8,281 nucleotides of DNA from Porphyrobacter sp. (GCA_021732945.1 JAKFWB010000485.1:1-8281), one strand, 5' to 3'. Positions 1 to 5,742 are shown, counted from the first letter of the stretch. Translations and numbers: made by a program. The notes: generated by a model from the letters alone, not told the origin.

Positions 1-450
1 GAGGATATCGCGGTTCTCGACGAAAACCTGATGGGCGCGCTAGCCCTCGAGGCGGCAAGCGAATTTGTAGACGAAGCCCTTGGCTGTCGTGCCGAAGAAC
101 GAAACCTCGTCCTTCGCGAAGCCTTCGGGCACGGAGATGTAGATGTCGCCGCGCGTCGGTTCGTTCACGACGGTGAAGTCATCGGTCTCGTTGCCGGTGG
201 TTAACTTCGACACACTGGCGAAGCGATCGTCCTTCAGACTGACCCGCGTCAGGCCAGACTTGGATATGGTGCAAGCGACCTCGCTGTTATCGGTCGCGAG
301 CAGCGTCTCGTCTGCGAGAGCTGGTGAGGCCATTAGCAATGCCGCGGCGACCAGAAGCCCTGCGCCAATCGTTCGGCTGCTGAGGCAGAGCGGACGGGCA
401 GCAAGTGCCGTCCCGCTTGCAAACAGGCCGATTGCATATGGCGTGATCAT
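1..450 (-). pseudogene. traK: TraK-like F-type T4SS outer-membrane-complex protein, interrupted by in-frame TAG
   Basis: TraK is the VirB9-like secretin component of F-type conjugation machines and acts in the outer-membrane core complex with TraV and TraB. The start ATG at 448-450 overlaps the TGA of traE (ATGA), suggesting translational coupling. The first 136 residues include an N-terminal stretch and a signal peptide whose hydrophobic core is at about residues 28-43, with likely cleavage after the ALA ending at 46. A beta-rich domain then ends with SFFGTTAKGFVYKFACRLEG, typical of this family. Position 40-42 is TAG. In the same frame after it, to the window edge, the codons read RAHQVFVENRDIL; the QVFV-x-N pattern looks like normal TraK sequence. 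Full-length family members are about 240 residues, so the stop truncates the protein near its middle. The gene continues beyond the left edge. Identification rests on position after traA-L-E and on these motifs. Whether the stop is real, suppressed or a sequencing error cannot be told here. Confidence 0.72.
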
Positions 451-1025
451 GCCTCTTCCCCTTGTTCCTGACCTTCGACCTTAGAGATCATGCCGAAGCC
501 AATGAGCTGCAGAGACAACCCGCTATACTTCCAAGTGAAGCGAAAGCGCTTGTGCTCGGCTGTGACGGCTTTGGAGCCGACAACTGTGTGAAGCGTCCCA
601 GAGACCTCAGACGTCAGGGTGTCGGGATCGACGCGGATCGCACCGATCGTGAAGTACTGGCTGATGCTCGAATTGCCCTGCTCCTTGATGACCTTCATGA
701 GGTCACGCTTCAGTGCCCCGTGGGCCTCGGGCGCGGCGATCTCGAGGATCGATTCCATCCAGTAGTTGAGGTTCTCAGGGCTGCGGTTGAGCGCAAGAAG
801 CGCGGTATCGCGCGTCACCATCTCGAGATAATCTTCCGAGACGCCGCTCGACGATATGGTCAGCGGGCTGCGCAGAACAGGTTGAAGAACAATTTCGCGG
901 TCGCGCGTGAACCCAAAGATCAGGAGCAGGACAAGCAGGCCTGCCAGCGTCAGTGCGGTGACACCCAGCATGTTGCGCTGCTTGAGCACCCGCTGCGATT
1001 GCGCCAGTCCGTAGGAATGATCCAT
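447..1025 (-). CDS. traE: TraE conjugal transfer protein (VirB8-like inner-membrane component)
   Basis: This 192-residue protein has a short cytoplasmic N-terminus, a single transmembrane helix at about residues 19-39 (MLGVTALTLAGLLVLLLIFG) and a periplasmic domain of about 150 residues. That is the architecture and length of TraE/VirB8-family proteins, which form part of the inner-membrane platform of the transfer channel. Family-like features include the post-TM RDREIVLQP stretch, the NYWMESIL segment near residues 87-94, and the late FRFTWKYSGLSLQL segment. The gene lies one base downstream of the traL stop and overlaps the traK start, so it is an internal gene of one operon. Order and spacing match F-type tra operons. 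No anomalies are visible. Confidence 0.87.
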   Translation of the reverse strand: MDHSYGLAQSQRVLKQRNMLGVTALTLAGLLVLLLIFGFTRDREIVLQPVLRSPLTISSSGVSEDYLEMVTRDTALLALNRSPENLNYWMESILEIAAPEAHGALKRDLMKVIKEQGNSSISQYFTIGAIRVDPDTLTSEVSGTLHTVVGSKAVTAEHKRFRFTWKYSGLSLQLIGFGMISKVEGQEQGEEA

Positions 1026-1026
1026 G

Positions 1027-1311
1027 TCAGCCCACCATCATGCGAAGATGGGAGGGCGGTGTCGCCTTCAGACCGGTGAAGCTTGACGGCAGGTACCAGT
1101 AGGCCATGTGGAATACCCACGATGTGGCCCGACCGGCTTTGAGCTTGCGAAAGCCCCACCATCCAAGCACCGCCAGCACCAATCCGATCACGACGTGCTG
1201 TGTCAGAATGCCCCAGATGAACGGAACCGCCATCGCAAGGAATTCATCCAGCGTCCAGAACCCGATGAGTTCAGGATCGTCGAGATGCGAAGGAATGCTG
1301 TACCGATCCAT
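1027..1311 (-). CDS. traL: TraL conjugal transfer protein (small inner-membrane pilus-assembly protein)
   Basis: This 94-residue protein begins MDRYSIPSHLDDPELIGFW, a typical TraL N-terminus (short polar leader, then a DDPE/W segment). Hydrophobic segments follow at about residues 28-51 (AVPFIWGILTQHVVIGLVLAVLGW), with a basic FRKLKAG loop and a C-terminal HMAYWYLP motif. TraL is a small membrane protein needed for F-pilus assembly. The frame is open further upstream to 1476, but the ATG at 1309-1311 was chosen because it is preceded by a purine-rich AAGGGGAGG ribosome site, gives the family's usual length, and the upstream extension is only the antisense frame of traA. It lies between traA and traE with one base separating its stop from the traE start. 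Confidence 0.85.
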   Translation of the reverse strand: MDRYSIPSHLDDPELIGFWTLDEFLAMAVPFIWGILTQHVVIGLVLAVLGWWGFRKLKAGRATSWVFHMAYWYLPSSFTGLKATPPSHLRMMVG

Positions 1312-1345
1312 TTGCTTGCCACCCTCCCCTTGGTTGCACCCCGCC

Positions 1346-1669
1346 TCAGATCGTCGCGGTGACGGTCGAGGTGACGATCGGCACACCGGTGCCGGCGCCG
1401 ACGCCGACGGCGACCGGAACGGCGACTTGGGCGAGGCTGAAGCGACCCGAACCGAGCGCCACCAGGCCGCCGGCAAGGCTCATGACGGTGATGATCCGAC
1501 CGCCCGAACCTTCGAGGAAGTTCGTGAAGGTCGTGAGCGCGGTGTTGAAGGTGTTGTCGGTACCGGCATAGGCCGCACCGATCGTCAGGAGGCTGACGAT
1601 GGCGAACACCGCCAGCGCCATCAGGATCGTGTTCAGCGACAGACCCTGCTTCATCGAGAGTGCATTCAT
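1346..1669 (-). CDS. traA: TraA-like F-type conjugative pilin precursor
   Basis: This is a 107-residue propilin. A leader of about 35 residues ends in a long hydrophobic stretch and the signal-peptidase-like site AAYA before GTDNTF. The predicted mature product is about 72 residues, close to the F pilin's roughly 70. It has two hydrophobic helices (about residues 58-73 and 79-98) separated by a small polar, basic loop (GSGRFS), the usual layout of F-type pilin subunits that sit in the inner membrane before assembly. The start ATG at 1667-1669 is preceded by AAGGGGAA about six bases upstream; an in-frame extension to 1744 lacks such a site. It is the first gene of the leftward tra operon, 34 bases ahead of traL. 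A second in-frame ATG (residue 6, MKQGLS) could also be used. Confidence 0.85.
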   Translation of the reverse strand: MNALSMKQGLSLNTILMALAVFAIVSLLTIGAAYAGTDNTFNTALTTFTNFLEGSGGRIITVMSLAGGLVALGSGRFSLAQVAVPVAVGVGAGTGVPIVTSTVTATI

Positions 1670-1783
1670 TGCAGTTCCCCTTTTTCGACATCCCGCAGAA
1701 TTACGAGACGCCATTAAGAAACTGGAAACTATCCTATGCTTCAAGCGTTAAGGTTCTTTTGGCACTCCGTTCGTCGCAAGTTG

Positions 1784-1930
1784 TCAGTTTACTTCCTAGA
1801 AGCAGGAAATATATTGCCAACGACAGGATTTTATCTCCTCGCCGGAGCAGTTTTTTTGCCATCAGCGGGAAATTTTTTCCGGCTTCGCGGAACTTTTTTC
1901 CAATTGGGAGGAAATAATTTCCTAGCCAAG
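1784..1930. repeat. Seven tandem 21-bp direct repeats with an AT-rich palindromic core
   Basis: Thirteen-base cores start every 21 bp at 1784, 1805, 1826, 1847, 1868, 1889 and 1910. In order they read TCAGTTTACTTCC, GGAAATATATTGC, GGATTTTATCTCC, GCAGTTTTTTTGC, GGAAATTTTTTCC, GGAACTTTTTTCC and GGAAATAATTTCC, each followed by a variable 8-bp spacer. The consensus is close to GGAAWTTTTTTCC; the last unit is a near-perfect palindrome around its centre base. The exact 21-bp period is two DNA helical turns, so a factor would bind every site on one DNA face, and the in-phase A/T tracts would tend to bend the DNA. The array lies between divergent traA and the HTH gene, so an operator/activator array for transfer is most likely. 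Replication iterons are an alternative, but the initiator gene is over 1.3 kb away. Confidence 0.8.
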
Positions 1931-2014
1931 TCCGATCCTTATCAAATGTTGCGCAGCAGAGATAGGAGCGTGCAATTTTGTCAATCTTCACGATCCTGAA
2001 GGTAGCATTAACTC

Positions 2015-2041
2015 TTGACAAAATGATGGGGTCATAAGTTA
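2015..2041 (+). promoter_or_regulatory. Candidate promoter of the HTH regulator gene
   Basis: A consensus -35 box TTGACA lies at 2015-2020, with a weak -10 candidate TAAGTT at 2036-2041 (spacer 15). The -10 fit is poor, which is common in alphaproteobacteria. The short inverted repeat CTTGA (2014-2018) and TCAAG (2043-2047), and inner ATGA/TCAT arms, surround it and could be an autoregulatory operator. The gene's ribosome site GGAGGG is at 2052-2057, nine bases before the ATG. Confidence 0.4.
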
Positions 2042-2066
2042 TCAAGGGGCCGGAGGGTCGTATCTC

Positions 2067-2588
2067 ATGGACTTATGCAATCAGGAAGAGCTGCGAAACG
2101 CACGTAAGCAAGAATACCGGCTAGTCATATGCGAAGCATGGAGGCGAAACGGGATGACCAACCTCGCCGTCGCAGCCGCAACGGGTCGGGGGGACAGCCT
2201 AATCAGCAAGGTGAAAAACGGGCGAATCAGTCTTTGCGCCGATCTCCAGCACCGCCTGATCGATTTGTTCGAGCTGGATCGTGTTAGACTCTTCATCGCG
2301 GTCGAGATAGCGAAAGACGGAATGCTCTATTTCGACCCAACATTCAAACAGCTCTGCCATGCATCGACGTGTTTCGTGAAGCAAATGCTATCCTTGATCG
2401 GTGACGACATATCACCTGAGCAGAAAGCGATGATCGCGGCGTTTTCCGAGCACACTATCGCCATAGTAGCCGCCCAGGCAGGAATTGACGTCACTGGCCG
2501 TATTTCCACTTTAATGCCTGCAATTACCAGCCTCGTTCAGAAGGCAGAGCAAGACAGCAACTCCTCAGCGAGGCCAGCGGCTGCCTGA
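2067..2588 (+). CDS. Small helix-turn-helix DNA-binding protein, candidate transfer regulator
   Basis: This 173-residue soluble protein has no signal peptide or membrane segment. Residues about 31-53 (TNLAVAAATGRGDSLISKVK then NGR) resemble the helix-turn-helix of Cro/CI-type regulators: a first helix with alanines, a glycine turn, then a recognition helix ending in the SK-x-KNGR pattern common before the third helix. The rest (about 75-160) is mostly helical and unrecognised and may dimerise or sense a signal; two cysteines (97 and 102) sit in it. The tail is Ser/Ala rich. The start is supported by GGAGGG nine bases upstream. It is divergent from the tra operon with the 21-bp array between them, a usual place for a regulator of that operon. 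Its function is inferred from the HTH-like segment and position only. Confidence 0.6.
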   Translation: MDLCNQEELRNARKQEYRLVICEAWRRNGMTNLAVAAATGRGDSLISKVKNGRISLCADLQHRLIDLFELDRVRLFIAVEIAKDGMLYFDPTFKQLCHASTCFVKQMLSLIGDDISPEQKAMIAAFSEHTIAIVAAQAGIDVTGRISTLMPAITSLVQKAEQDSNSSARPAAA

Positions 2589-2634
2589 AAGCAGACCACC
2601 GCCAACCCACTGAAAGATCATGTGGGAACCCGGC

Positions 2635-2664
2635 TTGACATCATAGTTCTGAAAATCCTAGGAA
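2635..2664 (+). promoter_or_regulatory. Candidate promoter of the RHH gene
   Basis: A perfect -35 hexamer TTGACA lies at 2635-2640. The best -10 at an acceptable distance is TAGGAA at 2659-2664 (spacer 18), which is weak. The perfect palindrome at 2671-2682 follows directly, about where transcription would start. The fit is suggestive only. Confidence 0.4.
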
Positions 2665-2670
2665 AGCCGT

Positions 2671-2682
2671 GAGACTAGTCTC
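2671..2682. promoter_or_regulatory. Perfect 12-bp palindrome, candidate operator
   Basis: GAGACTAGTCTC is a perfect inverted repeat with no spacer. It lies about 35 bases before the RHH start codon and just after the candidate promoter. Arc/MetJ/CopG-type RHH dimers bind short palindromes of this sort and often repress their own gene, so autoregulation is a reasonable inference. Confidence 0.45.
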
Positions 2683-2715
2683 GCCGACTCAGGGTGGAAC
2701 AGAACAGAGGCCAGC

Positions 2716-2931
2716 ATGGATGCTCAGCAAAAACGACTGCAACGCCAACGCCGCAGAGCAGAAGGTTTCAAGCCACTCGAACTTTGGCTGCCATCGGATA
2801 TGATCGAAAAGATCGATTCCATGAAGAACGACCAAATCGCATCACGCGATGCGGTCATCATGGCGCTGCTCCAGGATACCCTGACAAGCACAAGACCTAG
2901 CGCCTCAAAGGAACAGCTTATGCTGCTGTAA
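2716..2931 (+). CDS. Small ribbon-helix-helix (CopG/Arc-like) DNA-binding protein
   Basis: This 71-residue protein begins with a very basic N-terminus (QQKRLQRQRRR). It then has a pattern typical of the RHH fold: a short beta strand (FKPLELWLP, about 18-26), a first helix (SDMIEKIDSMKN, about 27-38) and a second helix (SRDAVIMALLQDTL, about 43-56). RHH proteins dimerise through the strand, which inserts into the DNA major groove. Likely roles on a plasmid are copy-number control (CopG-like), relaxosome accessory function or autorepression; the sequence does not decide. It is monocistronic: a candidate promoter and palindrome lie upstream and a strong terminator immediately follows its stop. 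The Shine-Dalgarno is weak (AGAGG). A partly overlapping frame at 2694-2900 is a shadow. Confidence 0.7.
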   Translation: MDAQQKRLQRQRRRAEGFKPLELWLPSDMIEKIDSMKNDQIASRDAVIMALLQDTLTSTRPSASKEQLMLL

Positions 2932-2934
2932 CGA

Positions 2935-2966
2935 AAAAGGGGTTCCGCGCCAACGGAACCCCTTTT
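2935..2966 (+). terminator. Strong rho-independent terminator, probably bidirectional
   Basis: A perfect 13-bp stem AAAAGGGGTTCCG / CGGAACCCCTTTT encloses the 6-base loop CGCCAA, starting four bases after the RHH stop codon. Runs of T follow the GC-rich part on both strands, so it could stop transcription in either direction. It separates the RHH gene from the replication module. Confidence 0.9.
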
Positions 2967-3118
2967 GCATATCCTGTTGCTGGATGGGCAATGTCGATTA
3001 CCCTCCTAGCGACAGACCGACATTCTGGCAAGCGCTTTCGCGCGCGATGACGCGCGGCTGATGCGCCACCAGAGCAACCGCATCGCGAGATGCACAACGC
3101 AGGAGGATTGCGGAGCAG

Positions 3119-3193
3119 AAATGAAAAACCCGGGCAATGCCCGGGCCTTTCGAAGGTAGTGGATAGGATGCGTGCCGCAGCACGGCTTCAGAC
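3119..3193 (-). ncRNA. Candidate antisense (countertranscribed) RNA controlling repC
   Basis: On the minus strand a -35-like TTGCAA (3222-3227) and a -10-like TAGGAT (3200-3205) are separated by 16 bases, each matching consensus at four of six positions. A transcript from near 3193 would run about 75 nt through the GCCGTGCTGCGGC hairpin and end at a GC-rich hairpin with a T run (3124-3145). It would be fully complementary to the repC leader. RepABC plasmids carry a short antisense RNA of this type just upstream of repC, which reduces initiator synthesis. Here the assignment rests on layout and the terminator; no conserved sequence is recognised. Confidence 0.45.
3124..3147 (-). terminator. 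Rho-independent terminator, minus-strand orientation
   Basis: A 7-bp GC-only stem CCCGGGC/GCCCGGG (3129-3135 and 3139-3145) with loop AAT is followed, on the minus strand, by TTTTT (3124-3128). On the plus strand it is followed only by CCTTT, so the minus direction is better supported. No minus-strand protein gene ends here, which is why an antisense RNA is proposed. Confidence 0.7.
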
Positions 3194-3296
3194 AACGCCA
3201 TCCTATTCGCCTCCTGACAACTTGCAAGCATTTTTCGCGATTCCCGCGAGGATGGATTGTGTCTGCACCGCACCTCAAATCAGAGGGAGCGAAGAG

Positions 3297-4586
3297 ATGA
3301 GTATTGCCTTTAACGATCATGGCGCAGGCGACGGGCGCGAGCGCCGCAGTGAAACCTCGCCGATTGGTCACCTGATCGACAAGATCAAAAAAGAGCTCGC
3401 ATCGCCAGCGAACCTGTGGCCAGCATATGCGAATTCAAAAGAGCTGAAACAGAGGCTTATTCGAGCACTGACGACGATCAGGCTCATTGATCCCGCCCGG
3501 ATCGGTCTAACGCGTACACGCGTCGGCCAGCTTGTAGACCTCGCTCTGACAATTGCTGATTCTGACCTTGCGCATGACGGCGGAATAATGTCGGCACCGA
3601 ACCAATACTACGGAGACCGGCTTGGTGTTGAGCCGGCAACGATGACCACGATTTTTCGCGAGCTGAGGAAGGCCGGAATGATCGAGGCACGCAATCCCAC
3701 GACGAACCACCGCCGCTCCTGCCATAAAACCCATCGCGGCAATCGCGACGGCAGAGGCTACAGCCTGAGGCCAGCGGTCGCCATGCTCGAAGAACTGGAA
3801 CGATCGGCAAGAACACTAGAGCAGGCGTCCCTTATGCTGTCAGCCACCCGCTTCGAGACCAAACAGATCCTGGCTGAGTGCAGCGCGCTCGCTGCCGAGC
3901 TGGGCGATACGAACGCGATCCCCACGCTGGATTCGTTGCGGCGGAAACTCAAGGACGCATACGGCGCGAAGAACATCGACAGCATGTCGGAAATACTACG
4001 GTCAGCCACCACGTTCAAAGCAAACCTTCTCGAACGGATGAAAAGCGCGCTCGAAGACGATGGCGATATCAAAAAAAATAGCGACGAGACGCGCGCAGAT
4101 TCGCGACAACACCATACAGCGATAAAACCTTCTTCTGTGAAAGTATCTGCTTTGCGGGGGAGTGGTAGCGACGAGGTCCCTCCCCTCCCCTCTGGGACCG
4201 GACCTGAATGGAAGCGCCGAGCAACGGTTGCTCGAGGCGACCAGATGTCATGCGGGCTGACACGCCGGGAGGCGTACGTGCTCTTCGACACCGGGCGAAA
4301 GTACATTCCTGCGACCGACGATCACCAGGACTGGGTCATAGCCGCCTGCGACATAGGCCGAGCCTTGATGATCAATCCAAGGCTGATGACAAAGGGCTTT
4401 GAGACGCTGGGAATCGAGCAGATGCTCTGGGCTCTGCACATCGTCAACTGGCGCGCAGTGAAAGGATATATCGACCGAGATCCGGGGGCCTATTTCAACG
4501 GGATGCTTCGCAAGGCTCAGGTCAACGCGCTCAATCTCGACAGGACCATTTGGGGAATCCGGACAGAATTGGGGCATCGCACATAG
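3297..4586 (+). CDS. repC: RepC-like plasmid replication initiator
   Basis: This 429-residue protein is close in length to RepC initiators (about 400), which bind and open the plasmid origin. The ATG at 3297 follows AGAGGGAGC; an extension to 3090 has no such site and would cover the antisense RNA region. Residues about 70-140 look like the winged-helix DNA-binding domain of RepC: a SAPNQYYGDRLGVEPATMTT segment, then a FRELRKAGMIEARNP recognition/wing part. GRGYSLRPAVAMLEELE (about 153-169) corresponds to the family's GFDLSPL-type segment. A long helical region follows (165-255), then a low-complexity linker (about 257-310). A C-terminal domain contains IDRDPGAYFNGMLRKAQVNA (392-411), like the PGGYLR motif of RepC. 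In repABC plasmids the origin lies inside repC; the AT-rich and C-rich patches at 4060-4200 in the linker could be that. No repA or repB precedes it. Identification is by motif memory. Confidence 0.72.
   Translation: MSIAFNDHGAGDGRERRSETSPIGHLIDKIKKELASPANLWPAYANSKELKQRLIRALTTIRLIDPARIGLTRTRVGQLVDLALTIADSDLAHDGGIMSAPNQYYGDRLGVEPATMTTIFRELRKAGMIEARNPTTNHRRSCHKTHRGNRDGRGYSLRPAVAMLEELERSARTLEQASLMLSATRFETKQILAECSALAAELGDTNAIPTLDSLRRKLKDAYGAKNIDSMSEILRSATTFKANLLERMKSALEDDGDIKKNSDETRADSRQHHTAIKPSSVKVSALRGSGSDEVPPLPSGTGPEWKRRATVARGDQMSCGLTRREAYVLFDTGRKYIPATDDHQDWVIAACDIGRALMINPRLMTKGFETLGIEQMLWALHIVNWRAVKGYIDRDPGAYFNGMLRKAQVNALNLDRTIWGIRTELGHRT
4175..4199. repeat. GGTCCC/GGGACC inverted repeat around a C-rich tract inside repC
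   Basis: GGTCCC (4175-4180) and GGGACC (4194-4199) are exact inverted arms around the pyrimidine loop TCCCCTCCCCTCT. About 110 bases upstream lies an A-rich run (4071-4078). It sits in the part of repC that encodes a variable linker, where the DNA is free to carry a signal. It may be part of an origin or only reflect a proline-rich linker. Confidence 0.4.
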
Positions 4587-4685
4587 ATCCGTCAGGCCGG
4601 CCGGGCGCCCTGCCCCGGAAGCAACCACTTCGCAGAGCACGCCCTGAATGCGAGATCGATCGGCGGTAGGCCGCAGTCGTTTCCC

Positions 4686-4775
4686 GTAACTCTTGACTGT
4701 TATCCCATAAGTGGTAGTTGATAACCCATACCCAATAACAGCTACACGCTAACACATATCTGTTATCTGATAACA
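4686..4775. repeat. Upstream partition repeats (TTATC/GATAA motifs), candidate centromere/operator
   Basis: The interval before parA carries repeated copies of a short motif in both orientations: GTTATC (4699-4704), GATAAC (4720-4725), AATAACAG (4734-4741), CTAACAC (4749-4755) and the perfect 15-bp palindrome TGTTATCTGATAACA (4761-4775). This array ends 27 bases before the parA ATG and contains a possible -35 TTGACT (4694-4699). Small ParA systems usually have their centromere and operator upstream of parA, bound by the RHH partner, and this fits. The rest of the repC-parA gap (4587-4685) shows nothing else I recognise. Confidence 0.65.
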
Positions 4776-4802
4776 CGTCCCAAGGGACGAAGGAGACATC
4801 GA

Positions 4803-5465
4803 ATGACATTCGTCGCCAGCGTCGTCCAAGAGAAAGGTGGAGCGGGCAAAACCACTCTTCTGGCATCACTCGCGTCGCTGCTTTCAGAACGCGGGCACCG
4901 TGTGGCCGTGATCGATACTGATCCACAGCGACACCTCGAGTCCTGGGCTGCAAAGGACAAGCTTGCAATCGATTATCTCTATGAAGAGAACGATGAGAAG
5001 CTCATTCCAACCGTGCGGTTCCTGAAAAAATCGGAGCCAGCGTTTGATATTATCTTCATCGATACCGCCGGCTTCAAGTCGGCGATGGCCATGCACGCGA
5101 TCGCGGCGGCCGACCTTGTCCTTATCCCTTCGAAAGCCAACGAGGCGGATGCGAAAGGCGCAGTGAGGACACACTCGCATGTGACGAGCGTTGCTGACAC
5201 GATGGGACGAAGCATCGCATCGACCGTCATCATGATGGACATAGACCCCCACACCAACATTACGCAATCGGTGGTCGACGCGATCGATAACCAAGGCTTA
5301 CCGAGGCTTCAGGCAATGTGCGGGCACCGCACCGGATTCAAGGAAATGACGTCGACTGGAACAGCGCCGACAGGGCGCGCGAAGGTCGCCGCCGAAGCAA
5401 TACTGGATGAATTGCTCACTTCTGGATTGATCAAGCTCAAGGAGGACGCACATGGCAAAGCTTGA
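4803..5465 (+). CDS. parA: ParA-family plasmid partition ATPase
   Basis: This 220-residue protein begins with a deviant Walker A motif, KGGAGKTT (residues 11-18), whose first lysine is the signature of ParA/MinD ATPases. Next come VIDTDPQ (37-43, the A' motif), FDIIFIDTAG (Walker B, about 80-89) and ADLVLIPSKANEAD (about 103-116). It lacks the N-terminal HTH of large ParA proteins and has the length of class Ib ParA. Such proteins form ATP-dependent, nucleoid-bound gradients that move plasmid copies apart at division. AAGGAGA lies before the ATG. The 3' end overlaps the next gene by 14 bases, and TTATC/GATAA repeats flank the pair on both sides. It is not homologous in position to the repA of repABC, as it lies downstream of repC. 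Confidence 0.88.
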   Translation: MTFVASVVQEKGGAGKTTLLASLASLLSERGHRVAVIDTDPQRHLESWAAKDKLAIDYLYEENDEKLIPTVRFLKKSEPAFDIIFIDTAGFKSAMAMHAIAAADLVLIPSKANEADAKGAVRTHSHVTSVADTMGRSIASTVIMMDIDPHTNITQSVVDAIDNQGLPRLQAMCGHRTGFKEMTSTGTAPTGRAKVAAEAILDELLTSGLIKLKEDAHGKA

Positions 5466-5742
5466 GGTTAAACTCGACGACGAAATTGCCGGAGATATCG
5501 GCACCTCACTCGACACGCTCACCAAGGGCCTTCCTAGCGTCAGCCGATCCAAGAAAGACGGCCTGAAGTATGCCGAACGGGTGCAGTTCTCATTCACGAA
5601 CGTCCCGCGGCCGATCAAAGACATGTTCGTAGAAGAGGCCCAGCGGCGTGGGATCACCCAAAAGGAACTGCTGTTTCATTGTCTGCGAGCAGGCGGGATC
5701 GACGTACCAGAAGCGATCGAGGTGGATGGCCGCCGCCGATAG
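5452..5742 (+). CDS. Small RHH-type partition partner (ParB/ParG-like centromere-binding protein)
   Basis: This 96-residue protein starts inside the parA 3' end, with AAGGAGG at ideal spacing, so its translation is likely coupled to parA. It has a flexible, charged N-terminal half (residues 1-42). An RHH-like C-terminal half follows: a strand RVQFSFTNVP (43-52), helix IKDMFVEEAQRRG (55-67) and helix TQKELLFHCLRAGG (69-82). That is the layout of ParG/Omega-like partition proteins, whose RHH domain binds centromere repeats and whose mobile tail stimulates ParA ATPase. I recognise no specific family, so the role is inferred from fold pattern, operon position and surrounding repeats. Confidence 0.68.
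   Translation: MAKLEVKLDDEIAGDIGTSLDTLTKGLPSVSRSKKDGLKYAERVQFSFTNVPRPIKDMFVEEAQRRGITQKELLFHCLRAGGIDVPEAIEVDGRRR

Larger units (their letters stand above)
1670..2066. promoter_or_regulatory. Divergent regulatory region between the tra operon and the HTH gene
   Basis: This 397-bp region contains no credible gene. Frames open across it are antisense or low-complexity readings of the repeat array. It holds the traA ribosome site (AAGGGGAA, minus strand), the 21-bp repeat array in its middle, and on the right a TTGACA box for the HTH gene. A minus-strand TTGCGA (1774-1779) lies just beyond the last repeat core and might serve as a -35 element for the tra operon, but I see no convincing -10 at the right distance. 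The tra promoter is therefore unassigned. Confidence 0.55.
2967..3296. promoter_or_regulatory. repC leader region with structured elements
   Basis: This 330-bp stretch has no convincing CDS. An open frame continues upstream of repC to 3090 but has no ribosome site. It holds a 6-bp GC-only hairpin (CGCGCG at 3039-3044 and 3051-3056), the CCCGGGC/GCCCGGG hairpin at 3129-3145, and an imperfect inverted repeat in which ATAGGATG-CGT (3163-3174) pairs with ACG-C-CATCCTAT (3195-3206). Inside the latter is a smaller GCCG/CGGC hairpin. The repC ribosome site AGAGGGAGC lies at about 3282-3290. The layout suggests RNA-based control of initiator translation. Confidence 0.5.

Noticed and set aside
462..1079. 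Long plus-strand open frame of 205 codons
   Set aside because: It is antisense to traE and traL, which show clear family features; its product is Arg/Asp-rich without domain signs.
1312..1476. N-terminal extension of traL
   Set aside because: The extension is the other frame of traA DNA; the ATG at 1311 has a ribosome site and gives the usual TraL length.
1784..1930. CRISPR array
   Set aside because: Cores are only 13 bp with 8-bp gaps and vary between units; no cas genes are present.
1937..1945. DnaA box in CCTTATCAAATG
   Set aside because: Only about six of nine positions match the consensus, and there is no cluster of boxes.
1734..2045. Minus-strand frame across the repeat region
   Set aside because: It reads the AT-rich repeat array as a Lys/Leu-rich peptide; no ribosome site or family, and the repeats explain its pattern.
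2037..2048. GTTATC near the HTH gene start as a partition-type site
   Set aside because: A single six-base match far from the partition cassette, with no second arm of the motif; chance is the simpler reading.
2694..2900. Alternative frame over the RHH gene
   Set aside because: It is a shadow; the frame at 2716 gives a clear RHH pattern and ends just before a terminator.
3090..3296. Upstream extension of repC
   Set aside because: No ribosome site at 3090, and the stretch covers hairpins and the antisense RNA candidate; the ATG at 3297 is well supported.
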